A DNA stretch of 64,000 bases from Anodontia alba (taxonomy: Eukaryota > Mollusca > Bivalvia > Lucinida > Lucinidae), in contig OZ024823.1 of assembly GCA_964016985.1 (NCBI GenBank), positions 114,723,459 to 114,787,458 of the forward strand, in the 5' to 3' direction. The translations under genes were made by a program, and so were the position numbers. This document shows positions 21,120 through 33,100 of the stretch, one piece after another (the stretch's first letter is position 1; every line of letters starts with the position of its first letter). Below the pieces are notes generated by a model, which saw nothing but the letters and a program-made list of their open reading frames with translations, had not been told where the DNA came from and did no database searches.

Positions 21120-22861
21120 CTATGCTTGGTTTTGAAGATCTTCCCGGGCCCTTTTGAAGTCCTTATAGGTGTGAAATATTTCAAAACAAGGCACAATACA
21201 CAGTGGAGTATCACATTCCAGACAGTAGAAACTTGTTTGTTTGCGCAACCTCGGTCTCATAGACCCACATACTTTACAGTCCGGTTTGTATTTTGGATTG
21301 TCATACCTCTTGATGAAATGTCTTTCTTTCAACCTGGTGTATTCATTTGGCACATGTGTGCATTGTTGAATAGTTTTTTCTGTCAAAATTTTCCAACAGT
21401 CCATCAATAACACTTTTTCGGAAATTTACTGCTGACAAAATTTTATCGGCCTCCTCACGTGATTCACGATACACAATATAACCATTTACAAGGGCAGTTT
21501 CCATGATGTTGTGAAAAATTGCATGGTACCATTTCTGTACTTTATGTGGATAGCTGTAAGACCCTAACATTTGGTCATACAGATCAACCCCTGCCATATT
21601 TGCATTGTACCTGTCTGCAATGACAGGCTTCTCAATTTGTCTGAATCCGGTAGGATCTCTGCGCGTCCGTAGCCGTTTATCTATAGTATTGTAAGTATGT
21701 ATTGTGCTAAGAAATGTTACTCTTTTAGTATCGTGCCAAGCACAAGCAACTAGATTATTGCTCCGATAAAATACTGGGTCATCACCTTTCCTAAGTGCAA
21801 GTGCTCGCGGTTTCAGACCTTCAGGTATAAACTTCCGCAGTGGTTGTACAGTGCCACATGCACCTATCTGCTTGTCTTGTAGTTTTCTGAATAACTGAGG
21901 ACTAGAATAGAAATTATCCATGTAGAGAATATGTCCCTTGTTTTTAAAACCATCCATAAGGTCCAGTACAATCTGTTCGGCTAAACCAATATCACGTTCA
22001 CGAGGAAATGCTTCGCGCCCTGTGTAAATCTTGTGCCGTAAGGCATACCCAGTTTTTGAGTCACTCACGACAAAGTTTTTGAAGCCCCATTTCGTTGGCT
22101 TGGCAGGCATATACTGCCGCATGAAAATTCTCCCTTTGAATTTTATCATGGACTCATCAATTGAAAGATTTTGTCCCGGACAGAAATATTGTCGATATGT
22201 TGGCTCTGTTATATCAAGGAGGGTCTGAACCTTGAATAATGGGTTATATCCATCTTCTCCCCGTTCCACTCTGTTACTATTGTCATTCAAATGCATAAAT
22301 GTCTGCAGAAGTTGGAACCTATTCCTGCTCATAACAGAAGGGAAGTCTGTTCGAGTGAGCCAAAACCCACTCCAGTATTCTGGAAGTGATGGTTTTGAAC
22401 ATATACCCAATTGTTATTTTCATCGCAAGCATTGCAGATATTTCTTCAAATGTAGTGTCAGTCCATTTATGAAATCGGCTGTGTGAATCAAAATCATGCG
22501 GGGCATCAAAGAACTGTTCTGCATAACGGTTTGTTTCGTTGGAAATCAATTCTATCGCTTCATCTGGAAAGTATAATTTGAAGAAATCCGCAGGGGAAAA
22601 GTCACTTGTGTCAACCAGTACTGACTGCCTTCTGTCATACACTGGTAGCCAATCTGGTTCATAGGGATCTTCTATGTCATAATAGTGCCAAACAAAGTTA
22701 TTTCCAGCATCCTGTGCTGCCCCATCTCTGACATTTTGTGGTGCTTGTTGAACTTGTGGCCGAAAACCAGGAACATTATTTCTAGCCGGGTGGGGTACAT
22801 CACCGGCCTCGTCAGCATCTTCTGACGCCTCTGACTCGCTGTCAGATGAAGAAGCAGACAT
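21120..22861 (-). pseudogene. piggyBac-type transposase with two frameshifts
   Basis: Three overlapping frames give one collinear PGBD4-like transposase. (i) 22319-22861: acidic, Ser-rich N-terminus, then the start of the DDE_Tnp_1_7 fold (LAMKITIGYMFK). (ii) 21343-22410: PEYWSGFWLT, LSIDESMIKFKGR, GHILYMDNFYSSPQLF and NMAGVDLYDQMLGSYSY, which hold the three catalytic Asp. (iii) 21120-21413: the C-terminal Cys-rich domain with CKVCGSMRPRLRKQ, FYCLECDTPLC and FEIFHT. The frame changes fall near 22395 and 21390. TTAA-flanked terminal repeats were not identified. It is an inactive copy, but only two indels separate it from a full frame, so it is young or the indels are sequence errors. Confidence 0.9.
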
Positions 22862-23125
22862 ATCTGAGTCTGTATCATTCAGAACTTGTTTTTAGAACGT
22901 CTTCTGCTCGCAGTTTTCTCCGAGGGGGCACTGTCTTACCGGTTTGTTTTTACCTCGAAACGTCAAACTTTTTTTCAGACGTTTTATGAAGAAACAACCG
23001 AAAATATCCGCATGTTATATATCAAAATGTCGCTTATGATCTCAATAATAAATTAAGACTAAGCCCGGAGGAGTTTCTTCCCTTATATAGTTACAGCTAT
23101 ATAGCAAATATAACGGGTGCGAATT

Positions 23126-23186
23126 TTCGACTTTTGTCGCGCGTGGCAGCGTACGGTAAATTCGACAAAAGTCGCGCGTGGCAGCG
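23126..23186. repeat. 26-bp direct repeat with swapped T4/A4 core
   Basis: TTCGACTTTTGTCG is followed by CGCGTGGCAGCG. Nine bases later TTCGACAAAAGTCG is followed by the same CGCGTGGCAGCG. The two copies differ only by inversion of the four central bases. They lie about 265 bases upstream of the piggyBac start codon and may belong to that element's end. Confidence 0.8.
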
Positions 23187-23271
23187 AAAGCCTAGTGCTG
23201 ACTATCATTAATCGGAATAATCAAGTAACTATAATCCATGGTATCCTCTCCATGTTGTTTTCGTTAATCTA

Positions 23272-23762
23272 CCCAGTAAGCATTCTTTATAAATCTATCT
23301 ACCCAGTAAGCATTCTTTATAAATCTATAGCGGGCCGTTATCGGCCCGTCAGGGTAGCTGACGGGCCGATAACGGCCCTCTATACAAGATACAAGATACA
23401 AGATATTTATTACGAATTTTCGGCTCACATAGGAGCATATACAGATGCATCAAAATGTACTAACAAATGAATAATCAAGGAAAGAGTTCCAAATGACAGA
23501 AAATAATTACTAAGAAAGAAGGACAGAAACAATGTATCAAACGAAAAAAAAAAAGCAACTATATTATGATCTATATTATATAGTAAATGCTATCTATTGT
23601 TTATCTTTATACCCTATTCCCCCAAATGAGTCCGCTGGCGCATGCCTCTCAGCAAGGGTGCCTACCAAAATCAATTGAATAAAGTGATCCAGAGCATACC
23701 GATATATAAAGTGATCCAGAGCATACCGATATCTATAGATTTATAAATAATGCTAGCTGGGT
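23272..23762. mobile_element. HP2 palindromic MITE split by an insertion
   Basis: The first arm (with a 37-bp duplicated segment, ACCCAGTAAGCATTC twice) and most of the second arm run to about 23384. The missing arm tail, TAGATTTATAAATAATGCTAGCTGGGT, reappears at about 23735-23762. The sequence between is an insertion. Confidence 0.75.
23385..23732 (-). mobile_element. retrotransposon 3'-end fragment inserted in HP2
   Basis: Opens with three copies of ACAAGAT and then ATTTATTACG. Read on the minus strand this is AATAAATATCTTG followed by a short tandem tail, the design of a LINE/SINE 3' end. A 23-bp direct repeat, AGTGATCCAGAGCATACCG, occurs twice near its other edge. Confidence 0.5.
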
Positions 23763-23801
23763 GTGGGACTCTGTATTTACCAGTATTTGAGCCACAACAT
23801 G

Positions 23802-23832
<31 letters not shown>
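23802..23832. repeat. poly-A tract
   Basis: 31 consecutive A. Confidence 0.98.
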
Positions 23833-23833
<1 letters not shown>

Positions 23834-23921
23834 ATACCTGACAAGTGCGCTTAACGAACACTCAGATCAGCCTGAGCATCAGCGCAGTCCCGATCAGAAT
23901 ATGTGAAGATACCCAGGAAAT

Positions 23922-24200
23922 CATTACGAAAACACGCCTATTCAAATACACTGAAAATTCTACCACCAAAAAATGACAAATATTCAAATAAAAAATTCTG
24001 ATATTTTTCATATTTTTGCTCAAAACATAGACTGTGGGTACTCGTTAGAACCGCCTCGTCGAGGCGGTTCTAACGAGTACCCACAATCTATGTTTTTGAG
24101 CAGAAATAAAAAAATAATGCATACCCCTGTTAACCCCAGTTTTACTACATAAAAGTGGAGTTTAAGGGGGTCAAAATTATATAGGTATGTTTTCGTGATG
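23922..24200 (-). mobile_element. HP1 MITE copy 5
   Basis: CATTACGAAAACACGCC to TATGTTTTCGTGATG, in reverse orientation. Its central palindrome is almost perfect. Confidence 0.9.
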
Positions 24201-24204
24201 ACCA

Positions 24205-24640
24205 CATTTAAGAAGCACAGCCCTTCCGAGGCACCAAAGTATGGAGAGATGAGGAACAAATGAGGACAACACAAACGTCTCGCGTGAATTCACAGACGCA
24301 CAAGCAAAAAGGAACCACAAAAGTGGAACTGCTATGGAACGGTCAGTACGAAAAATACTCGGGGGCTTAAACTATTTTTACCCGCGCGAAACCTCACCAT
24401 TAAATCTAATGCAGTTCCAAATTACAAATATATTTTCGGTCCGCATAGGGGTTGTCCAGCTCATCTGATGAGACAAAGCAAAGGGCTTTACGGCGATCTT
24501 AGGCAAGAACACAAGAAAACCACAAACAGGACCACGACGAGTCTCACCACAGACATCGATAGTCAATTACCGACCAGGAAGCCTTCATTTATTCTTAGGA
24601 CTGACCAACCATCATGCAATTAATGAAGAAAGTAAAGCTA
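24205..24640 (-). repeat. DR7 dispersed repeat, minus orientation
   Basis: Contains the reverse-complement core (GAACGGTCAGTACG), then CGCGCGAAACCTCACC and GATGAGACAAAGCAAAGG. The copies near 30.3, 34.0, 44.0 and 49.6 kb share this order. Confidence 0.65.
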
Positions 24641-24979
24641 TCAACGATAATTTGGTTAACCATGCATGGTTTAACCGCAGTATATCCATGCATCTCTTTG
24701 TAGCAAGTGACAATCTTTTTAAATTGTACCGAAAACTCAGTCTTGCGAACAATCTTTCTGAATTTATAGACAAAGTCAGCATAAATTCAGGTTCCGGAAG
24801 GACCTTCTTGCAGAATAGGTTTCAAACCAACATTATATTTGGACAGTAACTCAGAATAGCGGCGATGAAATTTAGAATATACAGTTTCCATTGATTCTGT
24901 AAGCGGACAACAAATAAGCCTGCGCGACCTGATCGCAAATTGTATAAGGGCCTTTTTTCGTGCGTTGCGCATCATAGCC

Positions 24980-25200
24980 AAGGTTTGAAATATATCCTAA
25001 GTAGTAAATATTAATGGTCATTAAATTAAGTTTTAAGAGAAAGTATATTTTTACATTCTCGAAAGAAAGGTGAAGTATATATATAAGTAACACAGTCTAG
25101 AAGACGCCTACTTAGTTAGACCCATACATAATTAGACTAATTGAAATAGCTGCGCTCCACGGTAATCTCTCCATATTATTATCTCTAATGCATTTGACTA
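24980..25200. repeat. DR6 AT-rich repeat
   Basis: Shares GAAATATATCCTAAGTAGTAA, TTACATTCTCGAAAGAAAGG and GCTCCACGGTAATCTCTCC-type segments with the block at 1.75-2.6 kb. Confidence 0.5.
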
Positions 25201-26320
25201 GGTGTAGCCTATTTTTGGACCAAATGTGCAGTAATAAGTGCACTGAAGTGCTATAGTTGCCGAGCGCATCTATTTGTCAGACGCATAACAAGGCGTGACA
25301 TATTTCTCCAAATGTACCTATTTGGCATCTTCTTATTGGCCAGTGAACGTGGCCAAATACATGCAGCGTACATTATATGAGCTACTCTCACTTTCGAAAC
25401 GGATGGGCAGAATGTTCTTACAAAAGTGTACAAGAATATGTATCATTGGTACTCAAACACTGAGCAATTCCAAATATAATACATTGTATATTTAACCAAG
25501 ACATGAGCCAAACTACATAACGATAATGTGCACGATGAACACACAGGTAGCAGTACACTATTTTAATTTGTGATGATGACCAGTTCTCTCATCATGTAGT
25601 CTCCTCGTTCATGGGAGGTTTCGCTGCTGACTATTACACCCTCCAAAGGTGTAGTGACTGGAGCGATCAGTTCCAGCCGAGAACTGACCAGCATGTACTA
25701 AATGCCAGTGAAACCACTGCTGGAAGCTTAGATACTTAGAAATCACCTAACCAATCATGAACCTGGAACCAAACCTACTGTCCAAAACCTTTGTCCAAAC
25801 ATTAATTGTCAAACGCTCCTGGATGATGAGAATAGCTGCGACCCAGGCAACGACCTTTGTAGCATGTAACATCTCTTTGACGTCGTTTCATCAATAGAGA
25901 ACAGGAAACACAGCTGCTTTCACAGGTAGCTCTCTTGGTGACTTCATAACCTCTTTATGACCATTTCATCTAATGAGGACGCGGACACTAAGTTACTTGC
26001 TTTCCCACTTAAAGTCACAGTATCTATCTTTTAGTTAAAACTCTGTTATCTCTTGCGAAGCAAACCCTTCAACGGTCAGCTACAGAATGACCTTAAAACC
26101 TCAGAGGCAACGGATTGTATAGACCTAATATGACCATGTGATAAGGCCTGGTCACATAGTTATATCCGCCAATAACTAACCGTGCGACTTCCGAAGATAT
26201 ATGAGTTCTGTCGGAGGTCTTCGAGAAACATAGAATAGAACATCTGCAGTATAACTGACTGAGACAGAACCCTCCTCGCTACACCAGGTATTCTCGAGTC
26301 GATACTACATATAGAAAAGT
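25200..26320. other. gene-free stretch, unassigned
   Basis: No exon or known element. A short complementary pair, GTAGTCTCC / GGAGGTTTCG, lies near 25600, but I cannot assign it. Confidence 0.4.
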
Positions 26321-26423
26321 TTGAACTATATCATAAATATTATTGACCATTAAATACTGTTAAATGAGGAGCTAGATTTTTGCATTCACGATAGAAAGTG
26401 TGATAATTTTATTTTGACTTAAA

Positions 26424-26599
26424 CAGTGGAACCTCGATAATTCAAATTCCAAGGGACCAAACGGTTTTGATTGAATTATTGATACTTTTGAATAATTAAT
26501 AGTTAAAATGCATACATATATTTAAGTTGGGACTTTAAAATGAGTTTGAATTATTGAGAATTTTGAATTATTGGACTTTGAATTATCGAGGTTCTACTG
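26424..26599. mobile_element. pogo/Tigger-like MITE
   Basis: Ends CAGTGGAACCTCGATAATTC and GAATTATCGAGGTTCTACTG are inverted repeats of ~20-25 bp. The CAGTnnAACCTCGATAA terminus is typical of pogo-group DNA transposons. The interior is AT-rich with TTGAATTATTG motifs and no coding capacity. Confidence 0.8.
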
Positions 26600-26971
26600 T
26601 ATGTGTTCAGTCTGCTCTGGATAAGTCCTAAAAAGACTAGTTACATTTGGTAGATTTTCTCCATTGTTTTAAAGACCCGCATCATTTGTTACATCTAGTT
26701 TGCACTCCTGCATACTAAACCTCTTCTACAAAGGTTTCTGTTACAAAAGAAAAAAGTTTGCTCCTGCAGGGACAAGACTCCACTTTAGAGTAGACCTTTT
26801 TTGGAATGCACAGAGAATTGTGACTGTTGCCGCCTCTGACAATTGTCTATTTTTTGTTAAGCGAAAAATAAGAGATCTTGGCTAAAGCTTGTTGTAAGAC
26901 AAACCTTTACTTGCTGGTGAATCTAAACACCAAATGAACAAATGAAGAAAAAAAAAACCCATATATTCTGA

Positions 26972-27234
26972 CATCACGAAAACATGCCTATATAATTTTG
27001 ACCCCCTTAAACCCCAATTTTATATAGTAAAACTGGGGTTTACGGGGGTATAGTTTAATTTTCTAATTTCTGCTCAAAACATAGATTGTGGCCTCGTCGA
27101 GGCGGTTCTAACGAGTACCCACAATCTATGTATTGAGCAGAAATATGAAAAATATTAGATTTCTTTTATATGAAAATTTTCAGTTTTTGGTGGTAAATTT
27201 TTTTGTGTATTTGGATAGGCATGTTTTCGTAATG
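26972..27234 (+). mobile_element. HP1 MITE copy 6
   Basis: CATCACGAAAACATGCC to GCATGTTTTCGTAATG. About 15 bases are missing from the left arm of the central palindrome, so the hairpin is shortened. Confidence 0.88.
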
Positions 27235-27351
27235 GAGGCCATGAAAAGAGCACTCAACTAAAGATACTTTATCCTAGACAGTAATTTACCGATGAATTTA
27301 AGTAATGGATACAATTTTAAGGAGGCAACTATGTCAATTGTTTTCTAGCTT

Positions 27352-27465
27352 GTGAAAAGGGGTCCACTTTAAAAAGAAAGTAGTTGTATCCCTGGGATGT
27401 ATTTTTTCCTTTATAGTAGGTCCCTTTTCAGAAGGGACGTGGTTTCCTGAAAAGGAAGTTACAAA
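27352..27465. repeat. HP5 hairpin repeat
   Basis: AAAGGGGTCCACTTTAAAAAG and CTTTATAGTAGGTCCCTTTT face each other around the short pair GTATCCC / GGGATG. Confidence 0.5.
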
Positions 27466-27798
27466 AGTGTTTTTTTTTCTTGTAAAAATGGCAGATGATT
27501 TACCAGCTATACTCAGTCCTCTTAATCCTACAGTTGCTCCGACGTCGTTTTTTATGGGTCAGTCATTATATCTGTAGTTCTGGATGATATTTTATCATGA
27601 GAGCTACACATTATGGAACATTTCTGGACAGCCAGTCAGTTATTCCCAAACATTTTCCATGTACTATAGCAGGAACTGACCATTTTATTTCACTGTTGAA
27701 TGTAAAAAGTCAGCAAAACTTGTGAAAGTCTAAGCTAAAGAAAATACTATGGTTTAGATTGTTATTCATCTTGAGACAGAATACTTTAACTAAGCCGA

Positions 27799-28020
27799 GG
27801 CACAGCATTATCTACAATATTGCATGTGCGCCCAGCGAAGACTTAGATCAGCCTGCGCATCCACGCAGTCTGATCAGAGCCTTCGCTGTCCACCCGAAGA
27901 CGCTTTGGATCCTTGGCTAACCAGAGAATGCCCTGCAAAATCTCAGATTAGACTGCGCGGACACACAGGCTGATCTGAGTCTTCGCTATACGCACATGTA
28001 ATATAGTAGGAAATTATGTG
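27799..28020. mobile_element. HP4 MITE
   Basis: GGCACAGCATTATCTACA at one end, TAGTAGGAAATTATGTG at the other. The interior pairs CAGCCTGCGCATCC with GGACACACAGGCTGAT. Confidence 0.75.
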
Positions 28021-28222
28021 TTCCGTTCCATTTTCTTTATTCTCCATGAAACGTTTGCTTTTAGAGCTCAGTAATGTTGTCATAACTGGAGGCCTGATAA
28101 AAGCTCGCAAAACATAATATAATATTATTTTATGCATTCAGATGAAAATGTAGGGGTCTGAATTCTCGGATGATCAAGAATCCTAATTTATCTCCAGTTA
28201 GAAGAGCACTAAAACAATGGAA

Positions 28223-28373
28223 TCATATTCCTGACAGTATATTTTCTAAGATGCCTGATTTTTCTCTTGACATAGAAAGTCTGTTATAATCTGTCTGCAT
28301 GGTTCTGTCATCTGGGCATTCTTGATTTTTGCTCAACTTGTCTTTGTAGTCTCTATCTCCAAGTAACAATTCC
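28223..28373 (-). CDS. LRRC74A: LRRC74A-like coding exon 12 with stop
   Basis: One base completing Gln539, then residues 540-588 and TGA. Acceptor TTTTTTCTGTAG|G restores the frame exactly and supplies the invariant EF-loop Glu540. No canonical AATAAA was seen in the next 100 bases; GCATAAAATAA near 28130 may serve. Confidence 0.85.
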
Positions 28374-28451
28374 CTACAGAAAAAATAAGATATAAGTGTT
28401 TCATTAGATAAAGTTTCTCTCACTCTCATTCTCTCTCCAACTCGCACGCTT

Positions 28452-28504
<53 letters not shown>

Positions 28505-30129
28505 TTCCTTCCACGAATGCCTGTACATAAGGCACCCAAAGTGTTTTTATATGTAAACTTTCAGTTTTTGGTGGTGAAATTTTCAGTATATTTGACATTA
28601 GGGAAACACACCTATTCAAATATATTGAAAAATTTATGACCGAAAAAAGGAAAATTTTCAGATAAAAAATTCTGATATTATTAATATTTCTTCTCAAAAC
28701 ATTAATTGTGGGTACTCGTTAGAACCTCCTCGGCGAGGCGGTTCTAACGAGTACCCACAATCTATGTTTTTAGCAAAATAAGAAAAATAATATATACCCC
28801 TGTAAACCCCAGTTTTACTATATAAAAATGAGGTTTAAGGGGTTAAAATTATATAGGCGTGTCTTCGTAATGATTGGCGTGTTTTCGTAATGAGACCGTT
28901 CCAAGGTGGTTCCTCTAATGCAGTTCTTCATTGAATGTGCGTCTGTGATTTCATGTGGGGTGTTGGTGGTGAATATATTTGATTCTCATTTCGCCAATAC
29001 CTTAACAGGTTTCGCACACATATTTTATTATTTTAAAACTGATCAGAATCTCAACCTTTTTTATAAGGAAATCAAACACCAAATGCAAGCAATGCTTAAC
29101 TGTTTTACGGGTGTAAGCTGTAAGCAAAAGAGAGTAGCCATTTTCTCTAGGATTACTGGAAGAGAATGCTACCACACTTTTTCAAAACCCTATTCTACCT
29201 TTCTTCCTGCAAATGAACATTTCAGTGTAAATGAAAAGTTGAATATGGAGATACCAAGGATTGATCATTTACACGGAGCACAGCCTTTCCAATGCACCGG
29301 GTAAGGCTTGGACATCATAAAGGCACATAAAATGTAAAAAAAAACTAACTCTTCCGAACCACAACATTTCCTACAAGACTGCATGTATGCCAAGGGAAAA
29401 TTCATATCAGCCTGCGCATAGGCTGATCGGAGCCTTCGCTGTCCACCTGAAGACGCTTTGAATCATTGGCTACCCAAAGAGTGTCCTGCGAAAACTCTGA
29501 ACCTGATCTGAGTCTTAGCTGGGCGAATATGCAATCTTGTTGGAAACACTGTGCCCAGGCTCTGTGTAATACCAAAGACAAAAGCAAAATAAATCTTACT
29601 GATAGTCTATCATTCCATTTTTATCCTTGTCCAGATTTTTAACTATAATGTTGATTTCATTCAACGTTATCTCTATCCCAGCTGCCTGAAATACGAAAAG
29701 GAAATATTAAACACATAGGCACATAGATTCTGGCACACAGATATACGCATTTAATCACTACAGACCAAATACAGATACCTTTGCAAACAGTGCAGATCCA
29801 GATGAGACGTTTCGTAAAGAGCCGACTCATCAGGACCTACACTGTTTGCCATTCTGTTATTGAGTTTTGAATAAGAGACCTATCTTTGACAATGAATGTG
29901 TCCAAATTCAAGGATGGAAGAGTCAAAGTGTCCATTTAAGATACTTAGGTATGAAAGGATTAAGAAAAAAACACCTTCAGGGGAGGCAATTGTGTCAAAT
30001 AGGTTTGGTCTCCTGTCTCAAAGAAAATAGCTGATCCCTTTTCAGAAGAGGAAGTAAACAGGAACACTGAAAATATTTAAAGATACCCAGAAAATGCTAC
30101 AAGCATGAAAGCTACTGCTTTCCCTAGGG

Positions 30130-30170
<41 letters not shown>

Positions 30171-33100
30171 AATGAGGAACAAACAAGAACACACACAACA
30201 ACCGTACATCACTGATGCACGAATACAAAAGACTACAACACAGGGACCACCTTGAAACGGTCATTACAAAAAATACTACTAGGGGTGAGGACTAAAACGA
30301 CACGAAACATCACACAAAATTTTGATGAAGCTCCAAATTACAACGATATCGTCGGTCCACATAGTGACCCTCTGCCTCATCAGTGAATTGTCACAGTGAA
30401 ACACATATAATTACAAAAGCACTGATGAAACAAAGCAAAGGTCACAATGGCGTTCTTATGCCAATTGGCAAAGCACAGAACTAGGGCCATAATGGCCTGT
30501 CCACAGATATTGATAGTCTGATGTTAACATTTAGGAACAGATTGAGGAAGGGCAGTCATTTAGTCTGAGTACCAACTTATCGTCGTGCATTTAAAGAGGG
30601 AAGCAAAGTTATTAATCATAATTTTGACAACTGCGCTTGCAGTTTGTCGCAGAATATCCAAAAAGTAACTTGTTTTGTAGCGATTGCATTTTTTTTAAAA
30701 ATGTTGACACTACACCTGTTTTCATTTGACTGTCCCAAGGGTGACTGATTTTTGGAGTATATTCAATAAATGGTCCGCATACTTCGCCATAGCGCAGATT
30801 GTTTTTTTTTTCTTTCTTTTGGATCATTGAACTCATTCTAAATACTTTGAAAATCAAACCGCGCTTAAAGCCGTCGCTGAAGGGCGTATGCAGTCTCGGA
30901 AACTACAGTGCTGTATATTAAAAGACTAAACAAAACCGAGCCACATTTTCATTATTTTGTTTTTGTTTTCTTTACTTCAAAACGCAGCCTTTTTTATTTA
31001 GATTTTTAAATAGTTTTTTTTTACTGCAGCTGGTGTTTTTTAAGTGCCGTACGACGGCCGTAAAACGTCTCCCCGTTTTTCACTCATCAAAAGTGCAAAT
31101 AAAATTAAATTTCGAAATTCAGAATCATTGAAACCATATTGGATATTTGAAACTCGACCATCGTTTAAGCCGGTGTTAGGAAGCGTATGCTGCATACGCT
31201 TCCTAACACCGGCTTAAACGATGGTCGAGTTCTCACAAACAACAATGCTATGTATGAAGACGCTTGATGAAACCGAGTCTCAAATTTTCGTTCTTTGTTT
31301 CCAAAGGCAACCTTTTAGATTTTTATTGAATGAGGAATCATTACGAAAACACGCCTTTTCAAATAGATTGAAAATTTCACCACCAAAAACTGAAAGTTTT
31401 CAAATAAAAACTCTTTTTCATATTTCTGCTCAAAACATAGATTGTAGGTACTCGTTAGAACCGCCTCGACGAGGCGGTTCCACAATCTATGTTTTTGAGC
31501 AGAAATAAGAAAAATAATGTATACCCCTGTAAATCCCAGTTTTACTATATAAAAGTAGGGTTTAAGGGGGTCAAAATTATATAGGCGTGTTTTCGTGATG
31601 ATGATCCTTCACGTCCCACAAAATAATACAAGCTACCTTTAAACCGTAAATCAATTCCTCTTTCGAAATGCTCATACTGCTGTCCTTGTCCAAGTCTCTA
31701 AACAAATCAATTAGCCGGTAGCCAGCTTTTCTACAGTAGGTCCGAAGCTTTCCGAAAGGATCGCGTTGAAAGGACTCTCTCGCTTCAGTGTATGCTTGTA
31801 TATCATAGTCCTCCTTTTCCATTAACACTCCACCGTGTATCACAGTGAATTGTCGACTTCGCTCCAACGTCTTTTGTAGCTCTTTAAATTCTGGACTCAC
31901 TACTACGTCCTGAAACATTTCACAGTTCATCTCACTTAAAAGGACAATCGCAATTGTAACAGACTGCATCTTGAATTTTTTTTCATTTTTAAAAGAAAAT
32001 AAGTGTTGATATTTCATGCGAATTATCTGCTTATTCACATGAAATAGCAATTCTTATCTTTTAAAATGGAAGAAAAGATTATCATTTGGTACAAATTATG
32101 CTTGGTGCTTTTAGGGTTAAGACGTTCAATATAGTCAACGAGTCTTCGCAGTTAGCTATTTTAGACTGAACAAACTCTCCTACACTATATAGTGGAAGAG
32201 TCCAGTTTCCATTAAAGTATGGCATACTATGTGACTTAGATATTTCTAGAGAAAAAAAGGCTACTATGTGATTTAGATATTTCTAGAGAAAAATGGCTAA
32301 ACTATATGCAAACAATGGAGACCCTGATCGGACGCCGCATTAATCTTTCCATTGAATTGCTGTGAAAATATTAACCTGACATGTTTAATCCATAAAACCT
32401 TGGTATTTTATCACTGTATATAATATGTTGTTTCTTTTTAGCGTCCCATAATGTAGATATTAGCAGACCGTCCAAAGTTTGACGTAACATTACGAAAACA
32501 CGCCTATATTCAAATATACAGAAAATTTCACCTCCATAAACTAAAATTTTCAGGAAAAAAAAAATATTTTTCATATTTCTGCTCAAAAACATAGATTGTA
32601 GGTACTCGTTATGTTAGAACCGCCTCAGCGAGCCGGTTCTAACGAGTACTCACAATCTAGGTTTTGAGCAGAAATAAGAAAAATAATGTATACTCCTGTA
32701 AACCCCAGTTTTACTATATAAAAGTGGGGTTTGAGGGGGTCAAAATTATATAGGCATGTTTTCATGATGAAATTTACTGGGAATATCTGGGAATTAAATA
32801 GAATATAGAATAATAAATAAAATTCAACGCCTATATACATTTTTATAACATAAAATTCGACGCATTACGATTAGACCTAAATGTCATGCAAGTTATTTTA
32901 GATGGAAATATGTCATATTGTTCGCAAAAATCAAAGAGAATAAAATACAACAATAAAAAAAGGAAATCCGAAATAGAGGATATACTTAACATCACGAGAA
33001 CATACCTATATAATTTTGACCCCCTTAAACCCACTTTTATATTATAAAACTGGGATTTACAGGGGTATACATTATTTTTCTTATTTCTGCTCAAAGACAT

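Noticed and set aside
20973..21410. 145-codon plus-strand frame
   Set aside because: Its second half is antisense to the C-terminal Cys-rich domain of the piggyBac transposase, and its first half has no recognisable features.
28223..28528. 101-codon open frame as a stand-alone small gene
   Set aside because: Its upstream half is the (GA)n microsatellite. Only the part after the TTCTGTAG acceptor belongs to a protein, as exon 12 of the LRRC74A-like gene.
28906..29304. 132-codon plus-strand frame between exons 11 and 12 of the LRRC74A-like gene
   Set aside because: It starts inside a DR7 fragment and shows no domain, splice context or second copy; most likely chance.
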